This document shows, piece by piece, positions 43,606-53,230 of a stretch of 64,000 nucleotides of DNA (positions are counted from its first letter, which is position 1; the number at the start of each line of letters is the position of its first letter). The DNA comes from Primorskyibacter marinus (GTDB lineage Bacteria; Pseudomonadota; Alphaproteobacteria; Rhodobacterales; Rhodobacteraceae). A program made the translations under genes and the position numbers. The notes under the pieces are model-generated. The model saw only the letters and a program-made list of their open reading frames with translations. It was not told the origin of the DNA and ran no database searches. Location of the stretch: contig NZ_QJSD01000013.1 in NCBI RefSeq assembly GCF_003313245.1, positions 6,757-70,756 of the forward strand, given 5' to 3'.

Positions 43606-46600
43606 ATGCATGTCGTCTTTCGCGAAAGTCACGGGCTTGAAGAGACCGAGACACCAACCGATCTGGGGCAGGATGCCGCGGATCTGGTAGTGTTGTCGCT
43701 GTCTGATTCCGATCTCGGGGCCTTCGCGGAAGGCTGGCACAGGGGCGGTGGGCCCGAGGGGCGTTTGCCCTCGCTCCGGCTGGCGAATATTGCCGCGTTG
43801 AAGCATCCTCTGTCGGTCGATACTTATGTCGAGAATACGCTTTCCGGCGCGAAGGGCATCCTGATCCGGTTGATCGGTGGCGTGCCCTATTGGCCGTATG
43901 GGCTGCAACATATTCAGGCATTGGCACGCACACACGGGATTGCGCTTGCGGTCCTGCCCGGCGACGGGCGGCCCGACAGCCGGTTGGACGAGATGTCCAC
44001 CTTGCCGCTTTCTACCCTGCGCAGGTTGGCGCATCTTTGCGATACCGGCGGGACAGTTGCCGCGCAGGCCGCCTTGGCACAAATGGCGTTGGCGGCGGGT
44101 CTGTATGCGGGGCCGGTGCAGGGGGCCAAGGGCTTGCCCCCGGTCGGGGCATGGACCCCGGAGGCGGGGCCGGCCTGCCCGGTATCGGCATTGGGCCAGC
44201 CAGAGGCGCTGGCGGGGCAGCGCCGCATCGTCCTCGTTTTTTATCGATCCTATCTGGTCGCCGCCGATCTGGCACCGATCAAGGCGCTTTTCTCTGCGTT
44301 TCGCGGGCGCGGCTGCGATGTCTTGGCGGTGTTCGTGCCATCGCTCAAGACACCGGAAGTGGCGGGCTGGCTGCGTCGCCAGATCACGCATCTGCGCCCC
44401 GATGCCATCGTCAACGCCACCGCCTTTTCCGGCAAGGGCGACGATGGCCGCTCGCCGCTGGATGCGGCCGGGGTGCCGGTGTTCCAGGTGGTGCTTGCCA
44501 CCGCGGCCCGAGACGCCTGGGCCAAGGCCGAACGTGGTCTTTCGCCCGCCGATCTGGCCATGCATGTCGTCTTGCCAGAGGTGGACGGGCGCATACTGGC
44601 CGGGGTCGCCTCGTTCAAGCAAGCCGGCCCGCGCGACAGTCATTTGCAGTTTTCCCGTTTGGCCCATCAGGCCGATGAAGAGCGTATCGGCGCGATCGCC
44701 AGCCGCGTCATGGGGTGGCTGGACCTTGCCCAAAAGGCACCGATGGATCGGCGGGTTGCGCTGGTGCTGTCGACCTATCCCGGCAAGGACTGGAATATGG
44801 GCCATGCGGTTGGCCTTGATGCGCCGCAATCCGCGCGCACGATCATCGAGGATCTTGCCGCTGCCGGATATGACACCGGGGCAGAGACCCCACTCACCGG
44901 AAAAGCGCTTCAGGATATGTTTGCCGCGCGTCAGATGCATTGGCCCCTGACCGACTACAAAACTGCGCTGGCGAGGATGCCAGCCGCCATGCAGGACGAC
45001 CTTCAAAACGCCTGGGGTGTGCCCGAGGATGACCCCGATGCCCATGACGGCGCGTTTCACTTTGCCGTCACGGCCTGCGGGAAGCTCTGGGTCGCACTGC
45101 AACCCGAACGTGGGCTGCAAGACGGGCGCGAAGACAGCTATCACGATCTGTCGCGCGTGCCGCGTCACGCCTATGTCGCCTTCTATCTCTGGCTGCAACA
45201 GCACAGCGATGTGCTGGTCCATATCGGCGCGCATGGCACGCTGGAATGGCTGCCGGGCAAATCGGTCGCCCTTTCCGGTGCCTGCTGGCCCGAGGCGCTG
45301 ACCGGCCCCTTGCCCGTGATCTATCCCTTCATCGTCAACGATCCCGGCGAGGCTGCGCAGGCCAAGCGCCGGATCGGGGCCGTCACCCTTGGCCACATCC
45401 CGCCGCCGCTGCGCGAGAGCGGCACGCCGGATCGGCTGGCCCGGCTGGAGGCGCTGCTGGACGAGTTTTCCAACGCTGACGGGCTTGACCCGCGCCGCCG
45501 GGACCGGCTTCAGACCGACATCCGGGTGGAGGCGCAGGCGCAAGGGGTCGAGCGCGATCTTGGGCTGGACGGGGCCTCATGCAGCGCCGAGGCGATCACC
45601 CGCATCGATCGTTTTGTCTGCGACATCAAGGAAAGCCAGTTTGGCGAAGGGCTGCATATCTGGGGGCGCGCCCCGCGCGGCAAGACGTCTTTTGCCACCG
45701 TCGGGTCGGTCGAGGGCGAAAGACAATCGCTTCTGGATGCGCTGGACGGGCGGCGCATTGCGCCCGGACCATCGGGATCGCCCTATCGCGGACGGCGCGA
45801 CGTGCTGCCCACCGGGCGCAATCTGTTCACCACCGATCCGCGCGCAGTGCCGACACGCGCCGCCTTTGCTCAGGGCGTGCGGCTGGCCGACGAGCTGATC
45901 CGCCGCCATCTTCAGGACGAAGGGGATTGGCCGCGCGGCCTGATCGTTGATCTCTGGGGATCGGCCACGATGCGCACGGCGGGTGAGGATTTCGCCATGG
46001 CGCTGGATCTTTTGGGCGTTCGCCCCGTCTGGGATGCCGGGTCCGAACGTGTTTCAGGCATCGAGGTGGTGCCGCTGACCGAAATGAAACGCCCGCGCAT
46101 TGATGTGACCTTGCGGGTGTCGGGCTTGTTTCGCGACGTGTTCCCGACGCTCTCGGCGCTTTTTGCGCAATCCGTCCGCGCCCTCGCCGCGCGCGAGGAG
46201 GCGGCGGACTGGAACCCCTATGTCGGGCACGCCGATCTGGCGCGAGTCTATGGCCCCGCACCGGGCGAGTTCGGCCTGGCAATGGGCGCGGCACTGGATG
46301 ACTACACCGACGCAGGGCGGCGCAAGGCGGGTGAGGCATGGCTGAAGGCCAGCAGTTGGGCGCTGGACGGCGAAGCGGCCTTGCCGGACGCGGCAGGTAT
46401 CCGGAACCGGGTGGCGCAGGCCGACGGTTTCGTGCATGCGCAGGACCTGCCCGAGACCGATCTCTTGCTGGCCAGTGATTACGCCGCCCACGAAGCGGGC
46501 TTTGCCGCCGCGCAACAGATCGCGGGCGGGCGCGCAGCCCTTTATCATCTGGACAATACTGATCCTGCGCGTCCACGAGCGCGTGCATTGTCCGAAGAGA

Positions 46601-46923
46601 TTGCCCGCGTGGTTCATGCGCGCGCCGCCCATCCCGGCTGGATCGCGGGGATGAAACAACACGGCTTTCGCGGTGCGTCCGAGATCGCTGCAACGCTGGA
46701 TCATATGGCCAGCTTCGCGCATCTGGCCGGTGCGGTCGCGCCCCATCTGTTCGATCTGTACCACGACGCCACGCTGGGAGACCCGGAAACCGATGGCTTT
46801 TTGCGCGACGCCAACCCGCAAGCTCATGCGGCGATGCAGGCGCGTTTTGCCGATCTGCTGCGGGCGGGCCTGTGGCAAACCCGGCGCAATTCCGTTGTCG
46901 CCGCTCTGGAGGGGCTGCAATGA
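43606..46923 (+). CDS. cobN: cobaltochelatase subunit CobN
   Basis: 1105 residues, the large subunit of the aerobic ATP-dependent cobaltochelatase that inserts cobalt into hydrogenobyrinate diamide. Conserved blocks include VLVHIGAHGTLEWLPGKSVALS (near 540-560), VIYPFIVNDPGEAAQAKRRIGAVTLGH, LWGSATMRTAGEDFAMAL and DVTLRVSGLFRDVFP. It is shorter than the about 1250 residues of P. denitrificans CobN. The CobS and CobT partner subunits are not in this window. Overlaps cobG by four bases. Confidence 0.95.
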   Translation: MHVVFRESHGLEETETPTDLGQDAADLVVLSLSDSDLGAFAEGWHRGGGPEGRLPSLRLANIAALKHPLSVDTYVENTLSGAKGILIRLIGGVPYWPYGLQHIQALARTHGIALAVLPGDGRPDSRLDEMSTLPLSTLRRLAHLCDTGGTVAAQAALAQMALAAGLYAGPVQGAKGLPPVGAWTPEAGPACPVSALGQPEALAGQRRIVLVFYRSYLVAADLAPIKALFSAFRGRGCDVLAVFVPSLKTPEVAGWLRRQITHLRPDAIVNATAFSGKGDDGRSPLDAAGVPVFQVVLATAARDAWAKAERGLSPADLAMHVVLPEVDGRILAGVASFKQAGPRDSHLQFSRLAHQADEERIGAIASRVMGWLDLAQKAPMDRRVALVLSTYPGKDWNMGHAVGLDAPQSARTIIEDLAAAGYDTGAETPLTGKALQDMFAARQMHWPLTDYKTALARMPAAMQDDLQNAWGVPEDDPDAHDGAFHFAVTACGKLWVALQPERGLQDGREDSYHDLSRVPRHAYVAFYLWLQQHSDVLVHIGAHGTLEWLPGKSVALSGACWPEALTGPLPVIYPFIVNDPGEAAQAKRRIGAVTLGHIPPPLRESGTPDRLARLEALLDEFSNADGLDPRRRDRLQTDIRVEAQAQGVERDLGLDGASCSAEAITRIDRFVCDIKESQFGEGLHIWGRAPRGKTSFATVGSVEGERQSLLDALDGRRIAPGPSGSPYRGRRDVLPTGRNLFTTDPRAVPTRAAFAQGVRLADELIRRHLQDEGDWPRGLIVDLWGSATMRTAGEDFAMALDLLGVRPVWDAGSERVSGIEVVPLTEMKRPRIDVTLRVSGLFRDVFPTLSALFAQSVRALAAREEAADWNPYVGHADLARVYGPAPGEFGLAMGAALDDYTDAGRRKAGEAWLKASSWALDGEAALPDAAGIRNRVAQADGFVHAQDLPETDLLLASDYAAHEAGFAAAQQIAGGRAALYHLDNTDPARPRARALSEEIARVVHARAAHPGWIAGMKQHGFRGASEIAATLDHMASFAHLAGAVAPHLFDLYHDATLGDPETDGFLRDANPQAHAAMQARFADLLRAGLWQTRRNSVVAALEGLQ

Positions 46924-48044
46924 CAACGCCCCCCACCGTCAAAGGCTGGTGCCCCGGTGCTTACCGTCCGATGCTGTCGGCGGATGGTTTGGTGATGCGT
47001 GTGCGGCCAAGGCTGGCACGATTGACACCGGACCAGGGCGCAGGGCTGTGCGACATCGCCTTGCGCTACGGGTCGGGATCCATCGACCTGACCAATCGCG
47101 CCAATCTACAGATACGCGGCGTGGCCGAGGCGGATCACGATGCCGTTCTGGCAGGGCTGGGCGCATTGGGCCTGCTGGATGAGAACCCAACGACAGAGGA
47201 ACGCCGCAACATTCTGGTTGCGCCTTTCTGGACCGAGGGCGATCTGACGGCCCGGCTTGCGCGCGCGTTGCTGGACCGCCTTGCTGATCTGCCCGACTTG
47301 CCTGCAAAGGTCGGCTTTGCGGTCGATTGCGATCCGGCGGGGCCGCAACTGACCCGCTGTTCCGCCGACATCAGGATCGAGCAGGGTCAGTCGGGCTTGA
47401 TCCTGCGCGCAGATGGTGCCGCTTGCGGACGCGCCGTGACGGTCGCAACGGCGATACCCGCGCTGATCGAGATGGCAGTATGGCTGGCCGATCATGTCAC
47501 GCCGCAGGCACGCCGAATGGCGTTGGTATCGGCCCGCGACATCCTGCCCGAAGACTGGTCAAACGCGCCACCGCGCGCAACTGCCGCGCAAGCGGAAATC
47601 GGCCTGCATCCCCTTGGGGCACTGGTCGGTGCGCCTTTCGGGCAGATCGACGCGCGCGCCTTGAAGATTGCCCTGAAGGGCGCGGCGGGACTAAGACTGA
47701 CGCCGTGGCGGACGTTCCTGCTGGAAGGGGCGGGTCTGTCCACCACGACTGCCTTCATCACGGCACCTGACGATCCGCTGATGCGCGTCGATGCCTGCCC
47801 CGGCGCGCCGGTTTGCCCATCCGCCAGCGTCGAAACGCGTGATCTGGCGCGGGCACTGGCACCACGGATGCAGGGCAGCCTGCATGTGTCGGGCTGTTCC
47901 AAGGGCTGTGCGCGGGCGCGACCCGCCGATGTGACGCTGATCGGGCGGAACGGCGCATTCGATCTGGTGCGGGCGGGCTGCGCCGACAATACACCCCTTA
48001 CAACCGGGCTACACCCCGACGACCTGATGACTGAAGGATTCTGA
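46920..48044 (+). CDS. cobG: precorrin-3B synthase CobG
   Basis: 374 residues. Nitrite/sulfite reductase-like enzyme that uses O2 to make precorrin-3B. N-terminal VKGWCPGAYRPMLSADGLVMRVRP and IDLTNRANLQIRG match the family; the C-terminal [4Fe-4S]/sirohaem-type Cys set is ACPGAPVCPSASVETRDLA and VSGCSKGCARARP. ATG at 46920 overlaps the cobN stop. Its presence marks the aerobic pathway. Confidence 0.9.
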   Translation: MTTPPTVKGWCPGAYRPMLSADGLVMRVRPRLARLTPDQGAGLCDIALRYGSGSIDLTNRANLQIRGVAEADHDAVLAGLGALGLLDENPTTEERRNILVAPFWTEGDLTARLARALLDRLADLPDLPAKVGFAVDCDPAGPQLTRCSADIRIEQGQSGLILRADGAACGRAVTVATAIPALIEMAVWLADHVTPQARRMALVSARDILPEDWSNAPPRATAAQAEIGLHPLGALVGAPFGQIDARALKIALKGAAGLRLTPWRTFLLEGAGLSTTTAFITAPDDPLMRVDACPGAPVCPSASVETRDLARALAPRMQGSLHVSGCSKGCARARPADVTLIGRNGAFDLVRAGCADNTPLTTGLHPDDLMTEGF

Positions 48045-48050
48045 CCTACG

Positions 48051-48680
48051 ATGCCGTATACCTATGAAACCGATGGTGCGGAGATCTACCGCCAATCCTT
48101 TGCCATGATCCGGGCCGAGGCCGATCTGGATCGCTTCTCGCCCTCAGAGGAACCGATTGTGGTGCGCATGATCCATGCCGCCGGGCTGGTCGGTCTGGAA
48201 CGGGACGTATGGTTGTCGCCGGGATTTGCCGATGCAGCGCGCGCGGCACTGGAAGGCGGCGCGCCGATCCTCTGCGATGCGCGCATGGTATCCGAAGGCG
48301 TCACTCGGGCGCGTCTGCCGGCGGACAATCCGGTGATGTGCACCTTGCATGACGCGCGTGTGCGTGACCTTGCGGCGCAGATGGGCAACACCCGGTCCGC
48401 TGCCGCGCTGGAGTTGTGGCGCCCGCATCTGGGCGGTGCGCTGGTCGCAATCGGCAACGCGCCCACCGCGCTGTTCCACCTGCTGAACATGCTCGAAGAC
48501 CCGGAATGTCCGCGCCCCGCCGCGATCATCGGCTGCCCTGTCGGCTTTGTCGGCGCGCGCGAAAGCAAGGATGCGCTTTGGGCAGATCAACCGGTGCCGT
48601 GCTGCATCGTGGAGGGGCGTCTGGGCGGCAGCGCCATCACCGTCGCCGCAATCAACGCCATCGCGAGCCGCGCGGAATGA
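48051..48680 (+). CDS. cobH: precorrin-8X methylmutase CobH
   Basis: 209 residues. It moves a methyl from C-11 to C-12 to give hydrogenobyrinate. Seen: VRMIHAAGLVGLERDV with the catalytic His (about 43), CDARMVSEGVTR, AIGNAPTALFHLLNML and IIGCPVGFVGARESKDAL. Full length. The last bases overlap cobI (ATGA). Confidence 0.96.
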   Translation: MPYTYETDGAEIYRQSFAMIRAEADLDRFSPSEEPIVVRMIHAAGLVGLERDVWLSPGFADAARAALEGGAPILCDARMVSEGVTRARLPADNPVMCTLHDARVRDLAAQMGNTRSAAALELWRPHLGGALVAIGNAPTALFHLLNMLEDPECPRPAAIIGCPVGFVGARESKDALWADQPVPCCIVEGRLGGSAITVAAINAIASRAE

Positions 48681-49405
48681 ACGTCGGAACGATCCACGGC
48701 GTTGGCCTTGGCCCCGGCGATCCAGACCTGATGAGCCTGCGCGCCCACAGGCTGCTGACCGGCGCGCGCCATATCGCCTATTTTCGCAAAGCCGGCCGTA
48801 CCGGTCAGGCACGCGCGATCATCGAGGGGTTGGTGCGCCCGGATGCTGTTGAATTTGCGATGGAATACCCGATCACAACCGAAATTCCCGTGACCGATCC
48901 GCGTTACAACGAAATTCTGTCGCGGTTTTACGCCGAGTGCGCCGCGCATTTGCGCGCCTTGGCCACAAGGGGCGAGGATGTGATTGTCCTAAGCGAGGGC
49001 GATCCGTTTTTTTACGGGTCGTTCATGCATCTCTACACACGGCTGAAAGATGACGTTCCGGTGCAGGTCGTGCCGGCGATCACCGGCATGTCGGCGGCAT
49101 GGACCGCCACAGGCAGTCCGGTCACCTGGGGCGACGATGTCCTGACCGTGCTGATGGGGACGCTAAACGCGGCTGACCTGACGGAGCGGATGAAGACCAC
49201 CGATGCGCTGGTCGTGATGAAGATCGGGCGCAATATCGAAAAGGTTCGCGCGGCATTGGAGGCGGCGGGAAAATACGAAGATGCCTGGCTGATCGAATAT
49301 GCCAGCATGCCGGGCCAGACCGTCCAGCGACTGTCGGATGCCGAAGGCCGGATCACGCCCTATTTCTCGATCATTGTCGTGCATGGGCAGGGGCGCAGGC
49401 CATGA
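48677..49405 (+). CDS. cobI: precorrin-2 C20-methyltransferase CobI
   Basis: 242 residues of the SAM-dependent corrin methyltransferase fold. GVGLGPGDPDLMSLRA (8-23), VIVLSEGDPFFYGSFMHLYTRL with the SAM contacts, PAITGMSAAWTATGSPVTWGDDVLTVL and the end ISPYFSII-like ITPYFSIIVV. The SEGDPFFYGSF block is specific for C20 enzymes. ATG overlaps cobH stop. Confidence 0.95.
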   Translation: MNVGTIHGVGLGPGDPDLMSLRAHRLLTGARHIAYFRKAGRTGQARAIIEGLVRPDAVEFAMEYPITTEIPVTDPRYNEILSRFYAECAAHLRALATRGEDVIVLSEGDPFFYGSFMHLYTRLKDDVPVQVVPAITGMSAAWTATGSPVTWGDDVLTVLMGTLNAADLTERMKTTDALVVMKIGRNIEKVRAALEAAGKYEDAWLIEYASMPGQTVQRLSDAEGRITPYFSIIVVHGQGRRP

Positions 49406-50154
49406 CGGGCTGGGTGAAAATCGCAGGGCTTGGCCCCGGATCAGATGATCTGGTCACGCCGCAGGTGTCTGATGCGCTTGCAGCGGCCAGCGATGTGATC
49501 GGCTACATTCCCTATGTTGCCAGAATAGCGCCGCGCGCAGGTTTGACACTGCATCCCAGCGACAACCGGGTCGAGCTTGAGCGGGCGCGCCATGCCCTGT
49601 CGCTTGCCGCTGAAGGCTGCAAAGTGGCGGTGGTTTCCTCCGGCGATCCCGGCGTCTTTGCGATGGCCTCGGCCCTGTTCGAGGCGCTGGAGGATGGGCC
49701 GGAAATATGGCGCGACCTGGACATAGAGGTTCTGCCGGGAATTACCGCCATGCTGGCCGCTGCCGCCCGGATCGGCGCGCCGCTGGGGCATGATTTTTGC
49801 GCCATCAATCTGAGCGATAATCTGAAACCCTGGGCCTTGATCGAAAAACGCCTGCGCCTCGCGGTCGAGGGCGATTTCGCGATGGCATTCTACAATCCCC
49901 GCTCGAAATCCCGACCCGAAGGTTTCGCGCGCGCGCTGCACCTTTTGCAAAAGGCTTGCGGTGATGCGCGCCCGGTGATCTTTGCGCGGGCCGTGTCCAC
50001 GCCCGAGGAGGAGATCCGTGTCATACCCCTGAATGACGCGCTCCCCGAGATGGCGGATATGCGCACAGTGGTCATCGTAGGTGCCTCGAATACACGGGTG
50101 ATCGAGGGCGCGCCGCGCCCGATCGTCTACACGCCCAGATCGGTCCTGCCATGA
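49402..50154 (+). CDS. cobJ: precorrin-3B C17-methyltransferase CobJ
   Basis: 250 residues. It methylates C-17 and contracts the ring. AGLGPGSDDLVTPQVSDAL (8-26), VIGYIPYVARI, VVSSGDPGVFAMASALFEA, LPGITAMLAAAARIGAPLGHDFCAINLSD and FYNPRSKSRPEGFARAL are all characteristic of CobJ/CbiH. The end overlaps the end of the antisense cobK gene by 28 bases. Confidence 0.95.
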   Translation: MTGWVKIAGLGPGSDDLVTPQVSDALAAASDVIGYIPYVARIAPRAGLTLHPSDNRVELERARHALSLAAEGCKVAVVSSGDPGVFAMASALFEALEDGPEIWRDLDIEVLPGITAMLAAAARIGAPLGHDFCAINLSDNLKPWALIEKRLRLAVEGDFAMAFYNPRSKSRPEGFARALHLLQKACGDARPVIFARAVSTPEEEIRVIPLNDALPEMADMRTVVIVGASNTRVIEGAPRPIVYTPRSVLP

Positions 50155-50882
50155 CCCAGCCAGTCCAGAACCGCTGCGACATCATGCACTTCGCGGCGCG
50201 GGGGCAAGGCAGGCCGATCGATCATCACGACCGGAATGCCAAGTGCGCGCGCCGCCAACAGCTTGGCCTGCGCACCGGTGCCGCCCGAATTCTTGGAAAC
50301 CACAAGGTCGATCCGGTGTGCCAGCATCAGGGCAAGATCGCCTTTGGTCGTGAACGGGCCGCGATCCTGTACGACACGGCAATCGGGAAAGGGCAGCGCG
50401 GCCTCCGGCGCGTCGATCAGGCGCAGCAGGTAGAAATGCTGCGGGTTCGGGGCAAATTCGGCCAGATGCATTCGTCCGACGGCCAGCATGACGCGGGCGG
50501 CGGGGCGGTTCAGCGCCGCGACCGCGCCCGCAATATCCGGCACATGGGTCCAATTGTCGTCCGGCCCGGCAGACCAGGGCGCGCGGCCAAGTGCGATCAG
50601 GGGCACCTGTGCCTCTGCGCAGGCGCGGACCGCGTTGGCGCTTATTTGTGCGGCGAAAGGGTGCGTTGCGTCGATGACATGGCTGATGCGGTGATCTGCC
50701 AGGTATCGTACCAGCCCCGCTATGCCCCCAAAGCCGCCGATGCGCTGGGGCAGGGGCTGCCGCACGGGGCGCACCACGCGGCCCGCAAGGGATACGGTGC
50801 CGCCCATGCCAGCCGCGCTGAGCGCGAGGCAAAGCGCCGTTGCCTCGGTTGTGCCACCAAGGATGAGGGGGTTTTGCTCCAT
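50127..50882 (-). CDS. cobK: precorrin-6A reductase CobK (antisense within the cob operon)
   Basis: 251 residues. NADPH-dependent reductase: LILGGTTEATALCLAL (6-21), SLAGRV, IDATHPFAAQISANA, LALGRAPW-like and VVSKNSGGTGAQAKLLAARALGIPVVMIDRP. It runs opposite to the surrounding cob genes: its end overlaps cobJ by 28 bases and its ATG (CAT at 50880-50882) overlaps the cobL ATG (50881-50883). It therefore needs its own promoter, probably within cobL. Confidence 0.93.
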   Translation of the reverse strand: MEQNPLILGGTTEATALCLALSAAGMGGTVSLAGRVVRPVRQPLPQRIGGFGGIAGLVRYLADHRISHVIDATHPFAAQISANAVRACAEAQVPLIALGRAPWSAGPDDNWTHVPDIAGAVAALNRPAARVMLAVGRMHLAEFAPNPQHFYLLRLIDAPEAALPFPDCRVVQDRGPFTTKGDLALMLAHRIDLVVSKNSGGTGAQAKLLAARALGIPVVMIDRPALPPRREVHDVAAVLDWLGHGRTDLGV

Positions 50883-52080
50883 GTATGAGGCTCCGTGGCT
50901 GACCATCATCGGGATTGGCGAAGATGCGCCGGATGGCCTGTCTCGTGCAAGCCTTGACGCGCTTGGATCTGCGGAAATCGTCATGGGGGCGCAGCGTCAG
51001 CTGGCGCTTTTGCCGCCGCACGGGGCCGAGCTTGTGACATGGCCGGTGCCTTTCGCGGACGGGGTGGACCTCTTGTTGAAATATCGTGGTCGGCGCGTTG
51101 TCATGCTGGCCTCGGGCGATCCATTCTGGTTCGGGGCGGGAACCAGCATGATGGGGCACCTCGCACCGGGGGAATGGCGCGCCTTGCCCGGTGTCTCGAC
51201 CTTTTCGCTTGCGGCCAATGTCATGGGCTGGGCGTTGGAGAAAACGCGGTGTTTCGGGCTGCACGCAGCGCCTTTGAGCCGGTTGCGACCGGCGCTTGCG
51301 ACGGGCGTGCGGCTGATCGTGCTGCTGCGCGATGGGGCGGCGGTGGCGACTCTGGCGCAGTATCTGACAGCACAGGGCTGGGGCGCGTCGCGGATCAGCG
51401 TACTGGAATCGCTGGGTGGGCCGCAGGCGCGGCGCAGCGATATACGCGCCGCCGACGGGGTCACCGACAACCATGCGCACCCGGTCTGCGCGGCAATAGA
51501 GGTTGCGGGCACCGGCGTGGCGCTGCCGCTGGCCAGCGGCCGGCCGGATGCTTTTTTCGACAGCGACGGCACGATGACGAAACGGCCGGTCCGGGCGCTG
51601 ACCCTGTCCGCGCTGGCCCCGCGCCCGTTCGAGCACCTTTGGGACATCGGCGGCGGCTCGGGGTCGATCGCGATCGAATGGCTTCTGGGCGATCCCAGCC
51701 TGAGTGCCACCACGATCGAGCGCAACCCCGCGCGCGCGGCGCGCATCGCGGCGAACGCGGCGGCGCTGGGGGTGGATCGGTTGCAGGTCATCGAAGGCGA
51801 GGCCCCCACCGCGCTTGAAGAGTTGCAGACGCCCGATTGCGTCTTTATCGGCGGGGGGCTGTCCGATGATCTTCTGAACTGGCTTGAGGCGACATTACCG
51901 GCCGGAACGCGGCTGGTGGCCAATGCCGTGACGCTGGAAAGCGAGGCCTTGCTGACGCAGACACAGGCACGGCGGGGTGGTGATCTGCTTCGCATCGAAC
52001 TGGCCCGCGCCGCGCCGCTGGGGTCGGGGCGGGGCTGGAAAGCCAACTATCCCATCGTACAATGGAGCGTGACGCTATGA
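50881..52080 (+). CDS. cobL: precorrin-6Y C5,15-methyltransferase (decarboxylating) CobL
   Basis: 399 residues with two domains: N-terminal CbiE-type methyltransferase (WLTIIGIGEDAPDGLS, MLASGDPFWFGAG, LPGVSTFSLAANVMGWAL, 1-215) and C-terminal CbiT-type (LWDIGGGSGSIAIEWL, ATTIERNPARAARIAANAAALG, DCVFIGGGLSD, from about 240). It methylates C-5 and C-15 and decarboxylates the acetate chain. It restarts the + strand operon after the antisense cobK. Confidence 0.95.
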   Translation: MYEAPWLTIIGIGEDAPDGLSRASLDALGSAEIVMGAQRQLALLPPHGAELVTWPVPFADGVDLLLKYRGRRVVMLASGDPFWFGAGTSMMGHLAPGEWRALPGVSTFSLAANVMGWALEKTRCFGLHAAPLSRLRPALATGVRLIVLLRDGAAVATLAQYLTAQGWGASRISVLESLGGPQARRSDIRAADGVTDNHAHPVCAAIEVAGTGVALPLASGRPDAFFDSDGTMTKRPVRALTLSALAPRPFEHLWDIGGGSGSIAIEWLLGDPSLSATTIERNPARAARIAANAAALGVDRLQVIEGEAPTALEELQTPDCVFIGGGLSDDLLNWLEATLPAGTRLVANAVTLESEALLTQTQARRGGDLLRIELARAAPLGSGRGWKANYPIVQWSVTL

Positions 52081-52439
52081 TTGTCGCGGGCTTCGGATTT
52101 CGCAGCAGGGCGGATATGGGCAGTCTGCGCAGCGCTCTTGAATTGCACGGCGTTGCGCCTGACAGCTTGGCCACAGCATCGGCCAAGGCCAAGGCCGCGC
52201 CATTCATCGACCTTGCGCAGGCGCTTGGTCTGCCGGTTGTGGCGGTTCGGGCGGATAAGCTCGTCATACAGCCGGTTCAGACCCACTCGGTCGCATCGCA
52301 CGACCATTATGGCACCGGCAGCGTGGCCGAAGCGGCAGCACTGGCCGCAGCGGGGCCGGGCGCGCGCCTGCTGGCGGCAAGACTGATTTCACCGGACAGG
52401 CTGGCAACCTGCGCAATCGCGATAGGAGACGCGACATGA
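52077..52439 (+). CDS. cobE: CobE, CbiG C-terminal-like cobalamin protein
   Basis: 120 residues, the CobE/CbiG C-terminal domain: [21 protein letters not shown] start, [39 protein letters not shown]. It is needed for B12 synthesis in P. denitrificans, though its reaction is not settled. ATG overlaps the cobL stop, and its stop overlaps cobM. Confidence 0.9.
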   Translation: MIVAGFGFRSRADMGSLRSALELHGVAPDSLATASAKAKAAPFIDLAQALGLPVVAVRADKLVIQPVQTHSVASHDHYGTGSVAEAAALAAAGPGARLLAARLISPDRLATCAIAIGDAT

Positions 52440-53230
52440 CCGTTCATTTTATCGGAGCCGGACCCGGCGCACCGGACCTTCTGACCCTGCGGGGCAGGGA
52501 CATCATCGCGGCGTGTCCGGTCTGCCTCTATGCCGGATCTTTGGTGCCCGAGGCAATTCTGGCCCATTGCCCAGCGGAGGCGCACATCATCAACACAGCG
52601 GCCTTGGATCTGGATGCCATCATATCGCATATGCAGGCGGCCCACGCGGCAGGTCAGGATGTCGCGCGGCTGCATTCGGGGGATCTTTCGGTCTGGTCCG
52701 CGATGGGCGAGCAGATGCGCCGCCTGCGGGCGCTGGACATCCCCGTGTCGGTCACGCCGGGGGTGCCGTCTTTTGCCGCTGCCGCCGCCGCGCTCGGAAC
52801 CGAGCTGACCTTGCCCGGACTGGCGCAATCGGTTGTTCTGACGCGGACGCCTGGACGCGCCTCCAGCATGCCAACGGGCGAGACGCTGACCAACTTCGCG
52901 GCCACGGGGGCGACGCTGGCCATCCACCTTTCGGTGCAGAACATTGCCGCCGTCACCGCTGATCTGACCCCGGCCTACGGGGCTGACTGTCCTGCTGCCG
53001 TCGTTTATCGCGCAAGCTGGCCGGATGAACGGATCATTCGCGGCACGCTGGCCGACATTGCCGGACGATTGGACGCCGAGATCACCCGTACTGCCCTGAT
53101 CCTTGTCGGGCCGGCGCTGGCCGGAGAGGGGTTTGACGAAAGCTGCCTCTATTCGGTGGATTACGACCGGCGCTATCGACCGCAAAGCGCGGACAGCCCC
53201 TGGGCGGGTTGGAGCCACGGCGATGGTTGA
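52436..53230 (+). CDS. cobM: precorrin-4 C11-methyltransferase CobM
   Basis: 264 residues. [18 protein letters not shown] (2-19), [55 protein letters not shown] and [13 protein letters not shown] are the family blocks of CobM/CbiF. It adds the methyl at C-11. The cobB start lies eight bases inside its end. Confidence 0.96.
   Translation: MTVHFIGAGPGAPDLLTLRGRDIIAACPVCLYAGSLVPEAILAHCPAEAHIINTAALDLDAIISHMQAAHAAGQDVARLHSGDLSVWSAMGEQMRRLRALDIPVSVTPGVPSFAAAAAALGTELTLPGLAQSVVLTRTPGRASSMPTGETLTNFAATGATLAIHLSVQNIAAVTADLTPAYGADCPAAVVYRASWPDERIIRGTLADIAGRLDAEITRTALILVGPALAGEGFDESCLYSVDYDRRYRPQSADSPWAGWSHGDG

Noticed and set aside
42484-45543. A 1019-codon open frame on the minus strand under cobW and cobN
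   Set aside because: It is the antisense of two clear genes; the long frame is a product of high GC third positions, and its protein has no family features.
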